A DNA stretch of 39,554 bases from Planctomycetaceae bacterium (GCA_900299185.1 OMIV01000383.1:1-39554); one strand, 5' to 3'; numbered from the stretch's first letter, positions 25,341-34,911 are shown. Program-made: numbers and translations. Notes: a model not told the origin generated them from the sequence alone.

Positions 25341-27569
25341 TCAATGGTTGAAGAAGAACTCGTTGGTCGCCAACAGAGACCAGAGCAGGCTTCGACAGGC
25401 TTCGGCTCGGTCCGGTTCAGCGGCGAGATACTCGGTGGCGGCTTTGAGTTCCTCGGGGCGGGGCCGGCGCGACAGCGTGCGAGTGAAGACTTCTGTGGCC
25501 AGGTCCGCATGGGACTTGTCACTTTCGGCCAAGCGTTGTGGGTAGCTGGGCTTGGCGGTCAGCTTGCGTTGGATCTCGGCGGAGTTCACCAGTTCGAGAG
25601 CTTGCGTGAGTGCAGGGGAGTCGAATCGTTCGCACTCGCAAGCTGACATCCGCGCGGGGCGTCCGAAGACGTCGAGGAAGTGCGCGGTGACGTTTTCATC
25701 GGGCAGGTCGATAGCTCGTGTACCGGCGGGGACTCCGGGGAAGTTGGTCGGCACGTCGAGCACCTGACTGATGCCGTCGAGCAGTACTTCGGCACTCAAG
25801 CGACGCGGGTAGAACCGCGAGAACGATTGTGTGTCGCCCGTGTTGCCTGCGTGTGGAGCTGACTCCAACTGATAGGCGTGGCTGAGCGTGATGGTGCGAA
25901 TGAGCTGCTTCAGGTTGAAGCCACCTTTGGCGAAATGTCGAGCGAGCGCGTCGAGCAGTTCGGGATTGCTGGGCGGATTCGTGCTGCGGGCATCGTCGAT
26001 GGGATGCACGAGTCCTCGACCGAGGAAGTGAGCCCACATGCGATTCGCCATTGTTCGCGCGAAGAAGGGGTTGTCTGGGCTGGTCATCCATCGCGCGAGG
26101 CTGACTCGCGGATCGTCGTCTTGTCCCAAGGAGAACTCCGAGCCGCCTAACGGTCGCGGCTTAAGTTGCTCGCCGGTGCGCGGATGCACCACCTCGCCAC
26201 GATCCTTCAAGAAGATGATTTCGTCCGTGGGGACTTCGGCATCGGCGAAGCCACCCTTGCGACCGACTCGCGCGAAGTTCGCCGCCAAGCTGAAGTAGTC
26301 AGCCTGGCTCCAACGTTCGGTCGGATGATGGTGGCACTGAGCACATTGAATGCGGACACCGAGAAAGGCTTGAGCAACGGACTCGACGTACTCGGGCGAC
26401 TTCCGCACGGTGCGATACCACAGTGCGGGCGGGTTCTCGTACTGGCTGCCGCTGGCCGTGATGATCTCGGTCACGAATTGGTCATACGGCTTGTTGGAAG
26501 CCAACGAATCACGAATCCAACCAGAGAACAACGTGGTTCCAGCGCGTTGCTTGCTGGTGGAGTAACCCGCGCCGCGGTTCTGCAAAATGTCAGCCCACTT
26601 GAGCGCGAAGTAGCTCGCGTATTCAGGCCGATCGAGCAGCCGATCGATCAACCTCGAACGCTTGTCACTGCGCGTGTCGGCGAGGAACTCGGTCAGTTCA
26701 TCGCTGGTGGGCAGCGTGCCGCAGATGTCGATAGTGGCTCGACGCAGGAAGGTGGCATCGTCAGCCAGTTTCGAAGGCACCACGCCAAGCTTTCTCCATT
26801 GATTGAGCAAGTACTGGTCAGCAATGGAGCCGCCGAGCTGTCGTTCAATCTGTTGAAGCTGTTCGTTGATCGCGGCCTTCTGGGCGGGTTCGGTTGCGAA
26901 TGGAACAGCTGCGTGGAAGGTCGCGATCTGCTCGCCGAAACGAGCCATCACTGCGACCAGTCCATGTTGAGTGCTGGTCTTCACGAGTCCGTCGTTGTCG
27001 ACAGAAGCGATGCCGGGTTCGTTGGATTGATAGACCGCTTGCTTGGTGACGTCGCGCGATGTGCCGTTGGAGAAGAAGGCCGTGGCCTTCAATTGTTGAG
27101 ACGTGTTTGTGGAGAGCACGAGTTCGCGAGGTGAGAGTTCAATGCGGACCAACTGTGGGTCGTCGCTGCGCGGCGCGGGAGAACCTTGAGCGATCCAGTC
27201 TCGGAGCAAGCGATAGTCGTCGCTGCCTTCATCGAGTCGTCGGCCACCACCATGAGGGACTCGCGATGTCGCTTTCGTGAGCAGCAGGCTGCTGTCAGGT
27301 GCTGTCTGCGAGACGCGGCGGCCGCGGCCTTCGGTCACGAGGGACTCGTAATCTTGATCGGGTTCAAAGCCGAGCAAGGAGAGCTTGAATCCATTCTGTC
27401 CGGTCGCCTTGCCGTGACATCCGCCGCCGTTGCAGCCGAGCTTTGTCAGGATCGGAACCACGTCCGTTCCAAAACGAACTTCAGCGGCGAACAACGTGGT
27501 GCTCGAAGTCACCAGGCCCGCAATCAGCCCGAGTGGCAACAGCCAAGCTGTGTTCTTGTTGTTGGACAT
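25341..27569 (-). CDS. DUF1549/DUF1553 cytochrome-type protein with Ig-like domain
   Basis: 742 residues. A signal peptide (WLLPLGLIAGLVTSSTTLFAA) ends near residue 29. The haem-like motif at the N-terminus is CNGGGCH (C46, C51, H52), a CX4CH variant of PSCyt1 domains. A bacterial Ig-like group 2 domain (about 146-220, VRIELSPRELVLS) follows, then DUF1549 (about 250-390, FLRRATIDICGTLP), a second motif CAQCHHHPTERW near 410, and DUF1553 (about 510-740, ANRMWAHFLGRGLVHPIDDAR). This is a planctomycete family of exported proteins, thought to be membrane- or surface-associated and usually encoded beside a DUF1501 gene; none is adjacent here. ATG at 27569. Its function is not established. Confidence 0.93.
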   Translation of the reverse strand: MSNNKNTAWLLPLGLIAGLVTSSTTLFAAEVRFGTDVVPILTKLGCNGGGCHGKATGQNGFKLSLLGFEPDQDYESLVTEGRGRRVSQTAPDSSLLLTKATSRVPHGGGRRLDEGSDDYRLLRDWIAQGSPAPRSDDPQLVRIELSPRELVLSTNTSQQLKATAFFSNGTSRDVTKQAVYQSNEPGIASVDNDGLVKTSTQHGLVAVMARFGEQIATFHAAVPFATEPAQKAAINEQLQQIERQLGGSIADQYLLNQWRKLGVVPSKLADDATFLRRATIDICGTLPTSDELTEFLADTRSDKRSRLIDRLLDRPEYASYFALKWADILQNRGAGYSTSKQRAGTTLFSGWIRDSLASNKPYDQFVTEIITASGSQYENPPALWYRTVRKSPEYVESVAQAFLGVRIQCAQCHHHPTERWSQADYFSLAANFARVGRKGGFADAEVPTDEIIFLKDRGEVVHPRTGEQLKPRPLGGSEFSLGQDDDPRVSLARWMTSPDNPFFARTMANRMWAHFLGRGLVHPIDDARSTNPPSNPELLDALARHFAKGGFNLKQLIRTITLSHAYQLESAPHAGNTGDTQSFSRFYPRRLSAEVLLDGISQVLDVPTNFPGVPAGTRAIDLPDENVTAHFLDVFGRPARMSACECERFDSPALTQALELVNSAEIQRKLTAKPSYPQRLAESDKSHADLATEVFTRTLSRRPRPEELKAATEYLAAEPDRAEACRSLLWSLLATNEFFFNH

Positions 27570-28274
27570 AGATGGCTTTCAGTTGGGAACTAAAGCGCTG
27601 GGACAGGAGCAAGATCGAGTCGCGGAGCGACTCGACTACGTAGCTCAGTCGCTCCGCGACTGAGAATCACCCGCCATGTGCTCGGCAAAGCTCGGAACTC
27701 TTCTTCGACAAGTCCAGCGTCGGACGCTGAAGCTATCAGAGAGAGTACCGCCTTTCGCTTCAATGCTGCCTCCTTCGTTGTTCAGCACGAAGAAGTTCGA
27801 ACATGGCTCGGCCTGGGATGTAGACGATCTCACACAGGCGGCGAGCTGGCGAGGTTCTCTCAGCAAATCTGGAGATGAGCTGCACTCTTCAAACCAGCTT
27901 CACGCGTTCTTCATGACGATCGCGACAACACGCCCGCTGGACAGACGCGATGAGTGGCCGAGCAACATCGCACTCAGTTCGGTGCGAAAACGCTGATAGC
28001 AAGTGCTGGCGGAACGATTTCTCAGATTCATCAAGTCTTCACACCAGCATCACAAGCTCTTTGAACGGCCTGAATAAGTTCCCCGCCGTCAGAGCGATAG
28101 GAAGTCAAACAGCGAGACCAAAGACCTGGTAACTCCATCACGGACGAAATGGTTGCCATCGAAAGGAGGACGTTCGGGCGCGGAGATCAGTGAGGTCACG
28201 GAATTGGTAACGATCAGTCAATCAAACACAGTGGTTCAAGACAAAGTTGTCGCACAAATTACAGAGGGAAGCAC
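27570..28274. other. Intergenic region upstream of a DUF1559 gene
   Basis: 705 bases between divergent genes. It holds the double palindrome at 27615-27664 and an imperfect direct duplication (27845-27911 and 28005-28061; both begin GCTGGCG and end with CTTCA-ACCAGC-TCAC blocks). Open frames here have no domain, signal peptide or ribosome binding site. The promoters of both flanking genes must lie here, but I could not place them. The ribosome binding site AGAGGGAAG precedes the ATG at 28275. Confidence 0.5.
27615..27664. repeat. Paired REP-like palindromes around CTACGTAG (BIME-like)
   Basis: Two hairpins in inverted orientation. The left is TCGAGTCGC-GGA-GCGACTCGA (27615-27635) and the right is CTCAGTCGC-TCC-GCGACTGAG (27644-27664). 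They flank the 8-base palindrome CTACGTAG (27636-27643). The right hairpin shares the core AGTCGCTCCGCGACT with the element at 18685-18705, and the left hairpin is its complement. This head-to-head arrangement matches bacterial interspersed mosaic elements. Confidence 0.8.
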
Positions 28275-29555
28275 ATGAAGAAGTTCACGGGAAACACAAA
28301 GGGACGCGCAGGTTTCACGCTTATCGAGTTGCTGGTGGTGATCTCGATCATCGCCATTCTGATGGCGTTGTTGTTGCCAGCGATTCAGTCGGCTCGTGAG
28401 GCCGCTCGCAGCACGCAATGCAAAAACAACCTGCGTCAGCTCGGCATCGCGTTTCATGCTTTCGCATCCAAGGACCCAGCCACGCGGATGTGTACCGGGG
28501 CGTGGGATAACAGCCGCGACGGTTCGATGGATCGCTTTGGCTGGGTGGCAGACGTCATCCAGATTAAGGCTGGTATGCCGGGCAACATGCTTTGCCCAAC
28601 CAATCAATGTCGCACCATCGAGAAGATGAATGACTTGCTGGGTAAGGACACTTCGTCTGGCAGTCAACGTCCTACGGATCGTGATGGCGTTTACGGCCAA
28701 TACACCCAGCAGATTCAGGCTTTGGGCGCGAGTGCCACGGCTGCTCAACGAGCACCGATCGTGGCCGAGATGGTTAAGGCGGGGTTCAACACGAACTACG
28801 CTCAGAGCTGGTACATGGCTCGCAGTGCGCCACGCTTGATCGCGGTGGGGGCGTCGAACAACTCCAAGGTTTCTTACGTCGACGTTGAGAATGGCTACGA
28901 CGGCAACACGGTTGTTGGTCTTAAGGAACTGACCAATGTCATGGGGCCGTTGACGCTGCGATTGCTGGAAGGTTCTTCGATTCCTTCGAGCAACATTCCA
29001 TTGATGGGCGATGCGACTCGGGGCGATGCGAAGGAAGGCTTCTTGATCGCGGACCTCGCGGGGACCGGTTTGCTGTCGGGCACGCCAGCGGGCGAGTCGT
29101 TCAACGATGGTCCGTCTTATCTGCTGTCGAGCGGGAAGATCCGCACGCTCAACGTCAATCAGCCATTGGCATCCTTGATCTATAGGGGCTACCCGACTGT
29201 CGGAACTGATACAGCCGCGGCTGGATTCGATTTCACTCAATACGCCTCGTCGACGTCAACGACCGGTCTGACGATGAATGGCATGGTTCTGCAAGACACT
29301 CGCGACTGGTACGCGGTCCACAACGGTTCGCTCAATCTGTTGATGGCCGACGGCAGCGTGAAGTCGGTGCAAGATCTCAACGGCGACGGCTTCCTGAATC
29401 CTGGCTTCCCAGTGGTGACGACGGGAACTGGTGCGACCTCGACCGCAGGTACTACTGGTTACACCGACGGTGTGGTTGAGATGTCCTCCTTCGAAGTCTT
29501 TGCTGGTCCGATCTTGGCTTCCGGCTCGGATACGAAGGACTCGTTCGAGCCCTAA
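28275..29555 (+). CDS. DUF1559 pseudopilin-like protein
   Basis: 426 residues. A perfect class III signal follows the basic leader: Gly13 then [20 protein letters not shown] with Glu at +5, then [20 protein letters not shown], the diagnostic DUF1559 start. The C-terminus has [19 protein letters not shown], the ADGS motif of the family. Such proteins are pseudopilin-like, processed by prepilin peptidase and probably assembled at or through the membrane; planctomycetes carry dozens to hundreds. The ATG at 28275 has AGAGGGAAG upstream. A terminator follows at 29641. Confidence 0.95.
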   Translation: MKKFTGNTKGRAGFTLIELLVVISIIAILMALLLPAIQSAREAARSTQCKNNLRQLGIAFHAFASKDPATRMCTGAWDNSRDGSMDRFGWVADVIQIKAGMPGNMLCPTNQCRTIEKMNDLLGKDTSSGSQRPTDRDGVYGQYTQQIQALGASATAAQRAPIVAEMVKAGFNTNYAQSWYMARSAPRLIAVGASNNSKVSYVDVENGYDGNTVVGLKELTNVMGPLTLRLLEGSSIPSSNIPLMGDATRGDAKEGFLIADLAGTGLLSGTPAGESFNDGPSYLLSSGKIRTLNVNQPLASLIYRGYPTVGTDTAAAGFDFTQYASSTSTTGLTMNGMVLQDTRDWYAVHNGSLNLLMADGSVKSVQDLNGDGFLNPGFPVVTTGTGATSTAGTTGYTDGVVEMSSFEVFAGPILASGSDTKDSFEP

Positions 29556-29640
29556 GAGTTCGATCGATCATCGCACTTGCCGGTGTTAAGTCCTCGCGGC
29601 ACTGGCCGAGCCGGTTCGATGATCAACCTGAAGACGCAGT

Positions 29641-29680
29641 GCCCGTGCCTTGTGGCGATGCCGCGATGCACGGGCTTTTT
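29641..29680 (+). terminator. Rho-independent terminator of the DUF1559 gene
   Basis: Stem GCCCGTGC (29641-29648) pairs with GCACGGGC (29668-29675) and is followed by TTTTT (29676-29680). It lies 86 bases after the DUF1559 stop and 69 bases before the next gene. Confidence 0.85.
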
Positions 29681-29748
29681 CGTTGTCGAGGCTGATGCCA
29701 AGACCGCGACCTTGAACGACTCCTCAATGATCGGAAGTAGGTTGGCCC

Positions 29749-32700
29749 ATGTCTCAACTTGGCGATCGACTTTGTCCGCAATGTTCCAAGCCCGTGAAGC
29801 CAGCTTTGTCGAAGTGCATGGAGTGCGGTTATCGCTTTCCGATTGCGAAGGCGGCTGGCACCGTGCGAGTGGATGCAGCGCCGACGAAAACGGCGGCGGC
29901 TCAATCTTCTGTCGCGAGTAGCTCCAAGAGTGGATCGGCAATGAGCAACGGTCCGCGCATCGTGGGGGCTTCTCATCCGCCGCATGCAACCAGGTTCTCA
30001 ACCGCCGCGAACATCGCGCGCACGACGGAGTCTCGAACATTGCCGCTGGCTGCGACTCAACCGGTGGCGCGAGCGGCGACTCGTCCTGCCGTTCGACCAA
30101 CTGTTGAAGCTCCCGTCTCTACGGCTTCAGAGCCAACGGCTTCGGCAGCTTCAATGACCGAGGGGCCTTCAAATGCGGAAGCGGTGTTGCTGGTGAGTTG
30201 CGAATGCGGAGCGAACTTCCGAGTGAAACCGGAATGGGCAGGGCGACATCGCAAATGCACGAAGTGCGCGCGATCGATCTTGGTCCCGCAAGTTGAAGAC
30301 GACTTCGATGCCGATGAGATGGCTGATCAACTCGCGTTGGAAGACGAAGTCCGCGCGGCCGTGCGACAGCTTCAAACTGCTGTGTTCGAAGTCACTCTCA
30401 AGAAGACTGCGAGCACGTTACTTCTCAAGAAGTTGGAGAAGCTGTTGCCCGTCCAAAGCGTCTTCAATGAGGCCGAAGCTCAGCGACGCCGAGTGGCCAT
30501 CATCGAGTTGGGAAAGACTCATGATGTCCGCGCGTGGGACATGATTCAGACCTGTGCTCAGGACGAGTTTGCGATCGTGCGAAGTGGCGTGGCGTTAGCG
30601 ATTGGTGAGTTGGCCGATCGTCGCGGACTGCCGACGTTGGTGTCGTATCTGTTGGATAAGTCGGAAGACGTTGCGAACGACGCCATTCGCGCATTGAAGT
30701 CATTACCCGAGCCTGTGGTTGTTAGGCCGCTGTTGAGGATGGGGCTGACGAACCCGATGCAAAAGCTGCAGGCTGCGGAAACTCTTTCACAGATGGGCAA
30801 CGTCATCCTGCCGGCGTTGCTGGATGTTGTGCAGCGTCGTGATCGAGGCATGCTGTTGGATGCCATCATTCTCTTGGGGCGGATGGGAGACAGCGCGGCC
30901 GTGCCGGTGTTGTTGGATGCTCTCAGTCATACGACGGGGCCGCTGCGAGCCTACACCGTCGAAGCACTTGGGCGGATTGGTGATAAGCGCGCAGTCGGTG
31001 CGATGATCGACCTGCTGCAAGATCCAGAAGAGGTCATGCAGCTCAACGCCATCATGGCCTTGGAACGCTTTGCTGATGCGCGAGCCATGAAGCCGTTGAT
31101 TGCCGTCTTGGAATCCGCGAGTCGAGAACTGAGACGCCGTGCCGTGATCGCGCTGGGACGCATTGGAGATGCTCGCGCTTCGCAGGCCGTTCAAGCCTTG
31201 CTGCCAAATGCCGACGAAGCAGAACGTGGAGCGATTCTCGAAACGCTGTGCCTCATTGGTGACGACTCCGCCGCCGAAGTTCTGCTGCCGATGCTGGTGG
31301 AACCGATCGCGGACCAACAACGAGCGATCCTGAGTTGGATCAAACGAACTAAGCCCCGCAGTGCTGTAGCCATTGTTACTTCGATCATCCCTCACGCCGC
31401 TACGGCTGTGGGAAGGCAAGTTGCCGATGTGCTCGGCGAGTACTCGGAACCGGAGTCAATTGAGGCACTGCGAACGCTCGTGGCTGACCTGGCAACGGAA
31501 GTGCGAGCGGCTGCGTTGAAGGCGTTCGCCAAGACGGCGGGGAAGAACTCGATTCCGGTGCTCGAACACGCTTTGCGAGGTGAAGCCGGAGTGCGATGCG
31601 CAGCGGTGATCGCGCTGGGAAGTCTGAAGGATGCCAGCACATTGCCGGCCTTGTTGGCGATGCTTCGCGATCCCTTACCAGAAGTTCGATATCACTGCGT
31701 GAAGACGATCGGAAAGTTAGGAGCGAAGCACGCGGCAACATCGATTACTCCGCTGCTGGATGACGCTGACGACATGGTTCGTGAAGCGGCCAAGAAGGCG
31801 TTTGAAGATCTGGAACTCACGGCTCCGAGTAAGTCGTTGGGAAGTCGGATGAGCAAGCTGGCTCATCAGCTCATGCCGGATGCTGTCGCCAGTTTCTTAC
31901 CCAAGCCCGCCGTGATGGGCGGCATTGCTGCTGTGGCGATATTGGTGGTCGGGACTTGGTTCTTTGGTCTGAGTTCTCGTTGGCGAGGCTCGAACGCCTA
32001 TGCCGCCAACACGACGGGCGAAGTGATGTCGATCGTGGCCACTAGCGATAACCAACTCGCAGCGTGGAGCAGCATGGGGGCGGTCAAACTCAGGAACGTG
32101 ATGGATGGCACTTCCGAAAAGGAACTCGCGATCGGATGTCGCGGCAGGTTCCTAGCGACGCGAGGCCAAGCGGATCTCGTGGCTGTGATTGATCGCAAAG
32201 CCGTGGTGTGGAATCCAAATTCCAGCGCGGAACCGCCCCTGACTCAAGCCGAGAACTTCTCACTGGGAGATGACCCGCCGCGCATCTCGGCGAATGGGAA
32301 GGTCCTACTGTTCAAGCAAGCTCGCGGGTATGTCACCTGGAGCATGGCTCAGCACAAGCAACTGGCGTCGCTGCAAGTTGGCTTGGGAGTAAGTCCCGTC
32401 ATCAGCGCGGATGGTTCGCAAGTACTCGCTCTGGCATCGGATGGTCGACGGTTGGTGCTGTTGTCTTCGGAAACAGGCGAGCAAACGGCTGAGGTGCTCG
32501 CTGAGAATCCCGGCTTGCGCGAGTTCGCTTTGAGTCCTGACGGCAAACGAGTCATCGGCAAGACACCGGCTGGAGTGCTGTTGATCGATGTTGAGACGCG
32601 CGAAGCCAAACCGTTAACCGCGCCGGGCAACTTCAGGAACTTTGAGTTCTGTGATTCGAGCACGTTGGTCGGTTGCAGCGGCCTGACGGTCATGAAGCTG

Positions 32701-32880
32701 AATCTGAAGGACAGCAAGTTGTCGACGTGGAACATCAACGGGGGCGACGAGGAACTCAGCCGAGTTGTCGCGTTGGCGAATGGTCGCAAGCTGGCGGCGT
32801 TTGGGGCTGACGAGAATGGCCACGGCCGCGCGTGGCTGGTTGATACGTCGGATGGATCGAGCGTGGAGTTGCTGCCTTGA
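29749..32880 (+). CDS. Zinc-ribbon/HEAT-repeat membrane protein with C-terminal propeller
   Basis: 1043 residues. Residues 9-26 form a zinc ribbon (CPQC, CMEC), then an Ala/Thr/Ser-rich linker (30-140) and a second ribbon with CECG near 151 and KCTKC near 170. Residues 250-690 are HEAT/PBS-type repeats with many copies of the pattern (A...ALG.IGD.RA), such as TVEALGRIGDKRA and AVIALGRIGDARA. One membrane helix (VMGGIAAVAILVVGTWFFGL, about 720-742) is followed by an extracytoplasmic WD40-like propeller (755-1043, ALSPDGKRVIG). Topology inferred: repeats inside, propeller outside. Probably a scaffold; no enzyme motif is visible. ATG 29749. DUF983 follows at 32974. Confidence 0.85.
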   Translation: MSQLGDRLCPQCSKPVKPALSKCMECGYRFPIAKAAGTVRVDAAPTKTAAAQSSVASSSKSGSAMSNGPRIVGASHPPHATRFSTAANIARTTESRTLPLAATQPVARAATRPAVRPTVEAPVSTASEPTASAASMTEGPSNAEAVLLVSCECGANFRVKPEWAGRHRKCTKCARSILVPQVEDDFDADEMADQLALEDEVRAAVRQLQTAVFEVTLKKTASTLLLKKLEKLLPVQSVFNEAEAQRRRVAIIELGKTHDVRAWDMIQTCAQDEFAIVRSGVALAIGELADRRGLPTLVSYLLDKSEDVANDAIRALKSLPEPVVVRPLLRMGLTNPMQKLQAAETLSQMGNVILPALLDVVQRRDRGMLLDAIILLGRMGDSAAVPVLLDALSHTTGPLRAYTVEALGRIGDKRAVGAMIDLLQDPEEVMQLNAIMALERFADARAMKPLIAVLESASRELRRRAVIALGRIGDARASQAVQALLPNADEAERGAILETLCLIGDDSAAEVLLPMLVEPIADQQRAILSWIKRTKPRSAVAIVTSIIPHAATAVGRQVADVLGEYSEPESIEALRTLVADLATEVRAAALKAFAKTAGKNSIPVLEHALRGEAGVRCAAVIALGSLKDASTLPALLAMLRDPLPEVRYHCVKTIGKLGAKHAATSITPLLDDADDMVREAAKKAFEDLELTAPSKSLGSRMSKLAHQLMPDAVASFLPKPAVMGGIAAVAILVVGTWFFGLSSRWRGSNAYAANTTGEVMSIVATSDNQLAAWSSMGAVKLRNVMDGTSEKELAIGCRGRFLATRGQADLVAVIDRKAVVWNPNSSAEPPLTQAENFSLGDDPPRISANGKVLLFKQARGYVTWSMAQHKQLASLQVGLGVSPVISADGSQVLALASDGRRLVLLSSETGEQTAEVLAENPGLREFALSPDGKRVIGKTPAGVLLIDVETREAKPLTAPGNFRNFEFCDSSTLVGCSGLTVMKLNLKDSKLSTWNINGGDEELSRVVALANGRKLAAFGADENGHGRAWLVDTSDGSSVELLP

Positions 32881-32973
32881 TGGCTAAGTGCGGGATTCGA
32901 ATCGTGATGGATCGGCACTTCGTCCGAGCCGGTTGCTTGAGATCTGATTGCGGACCAGACTGCCGCTCCCATC

Positions 32974-33417
32974 GTGCTGTTGTTTCTGGTCGCAAAGGTC
33001 GTCGTCTTGGCTCGAGTTCCTCTGGATATCGCTTATGGCCGCGCAGTGCGGCTGATGTGTCCTCGCTGTGGACAAGGCAAGCTGTTTAAGGGCTTGCATA
33101 TGGTCGAAACCTGCACGGGCTGCGGGATGAAGTACGAACGCGAGCCGGGTTACTTCCTGGGTTCGATCTACTTCAATTACGGCTGGACCTGCATGTCGAT
33201 GACGGTCGCCTACATGGTGCTGCACGTCGCGCTGGAGATCGAAAACACGTATGTCGTGCCGCCGTTGGCGTTGTATGCCTTCACGTTTCCGGTCTTCTTT
33301 CATCGCTATGCTCGCGCGATCTGGTTGGCCTTTGATTGCAACTTCGATCATCACAATTTGGCCGACGTTGACCCTGCATCGACGGCGAACAACGAGCCGC
33401 CGCAGAACGCTGAGTAG
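32974..33417 (+). CDS. DUF983 family membrane protein
   Basis: Up to 147 residues from the GTG at 32974. A TTG at 33007 (AAAGG eight bases upstream) gives a start that agrees better with the family, which usually begins a few residues before the first CPRCG. The protein has a zinc-ribbon-like CPRCGQGKLF, then CTGCGMKYEREPGYFLGSIY, the diagnostic DUF983 block, and two hydrophobic segments (TCMSMTVAYMVLHVAL; PPLALYAFTFPVFF). The role of DUF983 proteins is unknown; they are inner-membrane proteins. It lies 94 bases after the HEAT-repeat gene and may be cotranscribed. Confidence 0.85.
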   Translation: MLLFLVAKVVVLARVPLDIAYGRAVRLMCPRCGQGKLFKGLHMVETCTGCGMKYEREPGYFLGSIYFNYGWTCMSMTVAYMVLHVALEIENTYVVPPLALYAFTFPVFFHRYARAIWLAFDCNFDHHNLADVDPASTANNEPPQNAE

Positions 33418-33737
33418 TCCGCTTTGAGGCAACTTCGTGGGCTCGTCGGCACACGGTCGGAGCACGCTGACGCTCCTTGCATTGCCGATAGGGCACTTCC
33501 AGAATGTCCCCCGAAACTTGGACGGCCGGTCGTCTTGTTTGTCGGTCATCAATTTCGACGGACGGCAAGTTCGTCGTGCTTTCCTAACTGTGGCCGCGCT
33601 GCATTAGGGCTGATTGAGACGTTTCGTTTCTGCAGGCACGCTCGAAGCGGCTGGCTTTGGGCTTGTGGACTAAGAACTACAGTCCGAGTTCCGCTCTTCA
33701 AACTTTGTTCGCATTCATTCCACGTAGGAGAGTTCTC
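33418..33737. other. Intergenic, no gene identified
   Basis: 320 bases between DUF983 and the DUF1080 gene. Only the ribosome binding site AGGAGA near 33726 is clear. The frame open from 33657 belongs to the DUF1080 gene but precedes its signal peptide. No hairpin or RNA gene recognised. Confidence 0.4.
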
Positions 33738-34748
33738 ATGTTGCGTCGCTGGTTCTGCTGGTCGCTGTGTTTGGGGCTTACGAGTTTGGCATTCGTGGCG
33801 CAACCAACGTTCGCTCAAGACAAGAAGCCTGGGAATTGGGCGGCTCTGAATGAAAAGGACGCGGGCGAAGACTTCCAATTCCAAGGCGAGTACACCGGCG
33901 ATCTGAGCGGTGACAACGATGTGAAGAAGCTGGGCTTGCAAGTCATTGCGTTGGGCAACGGCAAGTTCGCTGGCGTTGCCTATCCGGGCGGCCTGCCTGG
34001 TGACGGCTGGGATAAGAAAGAGAAGTTTCAAGGCGAAGGTCAGCTCGCTGGCGGCGTCGTCACGATCTCCAATCCCGAGCGAGGCTCTGTCGAGATCAAG
34101 GATGGCAAGGCCGTTGTTTCGAACAAGGACAAGCAAGTCATTGCCACGCTCAGCAAGGTGATCCGCAAGAGTTCGACGTTGGACAAGAAGGCTCCTGAAG
34201 GCGCAGTTGTCCTATTTGATGGCAAGGACGCAGCTCATTGGGAAGGCGGCAAGGTCTCGGCAGATGGTCTGCTACAAGAAGGCACGACCTCGAAGGACAA
34301 GTTTGAGAACTTCACGCTCCATCTGGAATTCATGCTGTCGTTCATGCCGAACGCACGTGGCCAAGGTCGTGCCAACAGCGGCTGTTACATGCAGGGACGT
34401 TACGAGACTCAGATCCTCGACTCGTTCGGTCTGGAAGGTAAGAACAACGAACTGGGCGGCGTGTATTCGATCAAAGATCCCGATCTGAACATGGCGTTCC
34501 CGCCGCTGTCCTGGCAGACCTACGACGTTGAATTCACTGCTGCCAAGTTCGGGGCCGATGGTAAGAAGACTTCCAACGGTCGCATGACGGTTTGGCTGAA
34601 TGGTGTGAAGGTGCAGGAAGACATTGAACTCACTCACGCCACCACGGCCTCGCCACAGAAGGAAGGTCCTGAGCCAGGTCCGTTGCATCTGCAAAATCAC
34701 GGCAACCCCATTCGCTTCCGCAACATTTGGGTCTTGCCGAAGAAGTAG
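33738..34748 (+). CDS. Exported DUF1080 (3-keto-disaccharide hydrolase-like) protein
   Basis: 336 residues from the ATG at 33738, chosen because AGGAGA lies seven bases upstream and a Sec signal peptide begins there (LRRWFCWSLCLGLTSLAFVAQPTFAQ). The C-terminal part (about 150-336) is a concanavalin-like DUF1080 domain: VVLFDGKDAAHWEGG, FENFTLHLEFMLSF, SGCYMQGRYETQILDS, WQTYDVEF, PLHLQNHGNPIRFRNIWV. The N-terminal 110 residues form a separate beta-rich region (KFAGVAYPGGLPGDGW) repeated in planctomycete DUF1080 proteins. Members are linked to carbohydrate turnover; the exact substrate is unknown. Periplasmic or surface. Codon use is like that of its neighbours. Confidence 0.93.
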   Translation: MLRRWFCWSLCLGLTSLAFVAQPTFAQDKKPGNWAALNEKDAGEDFQFQGEYTGDLSGDNDVKKLGLQVIALGNGKFAGVAYPGGLPGDGWDKKEKFQGEGQLAGGVVTISNPERGSVEIKDGKAVVSNKDKQVIATLSKVIRKSSTLDKKAPEGAVVLFDGKDAAHWEGGKVSADGLLQEGTTSKDKFENFTLHLEFMLSFMPNARGQGRANSGCYMQGRYETQILDSFGLEGKNNELGGVYSIKDPDLNMAFPPLSWQTYDVEFTAAKFGADGKKTSNGRMTVWLNGVKVQEDIELTHATTASPQKEGPEPGPLHLQNHGNPIRFRNIWVLPKK

Positions 34749-34911
34749 TCGTGGTTGGTAAGTCTTGAATGCGCACTCCGTGCCCGAAGCGATTAGCCAC
34801 GGGCGCGAGGTGCTGCGGCTTCCCTAAGAAGCCTGTCTCACGCTGGCCTAATGATGGTGCTTTTGTTTTGGGTGGAGTTCCGATGACTCCGGCCTCGTTC
34901 TGGAACTCGCA

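Noticed and set aside
26166-27134. 322-residue plus-strand open frame opposite the DUF1549/DUF1553 gene
   Set aside because: Antisense to a gene with clear family motifs. No ribosome binding site and no recognisable domain.
27676-27996. 106-residue plus-strand open frame between the DUF1549/1553 and DUF1559 genes
   Set aside because: No start signal or domain. The region contains palindromic and duplicated sequence rather than coding sequence.
28236-29240. 334-residue minus-strand open frame opposite the DUF1559 gene
   Set aside because: Antisense to a gene with a perfect prepilin leader. The translation is Arg/His-rich without motifs.
29641-29680. Possible small RNA gene between the DUF1559 and HEAT-repeat genes
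   Set aside because: The hairpin with a T5 run is explained as a terminator of the upstream gene. No separate promoter is visible.
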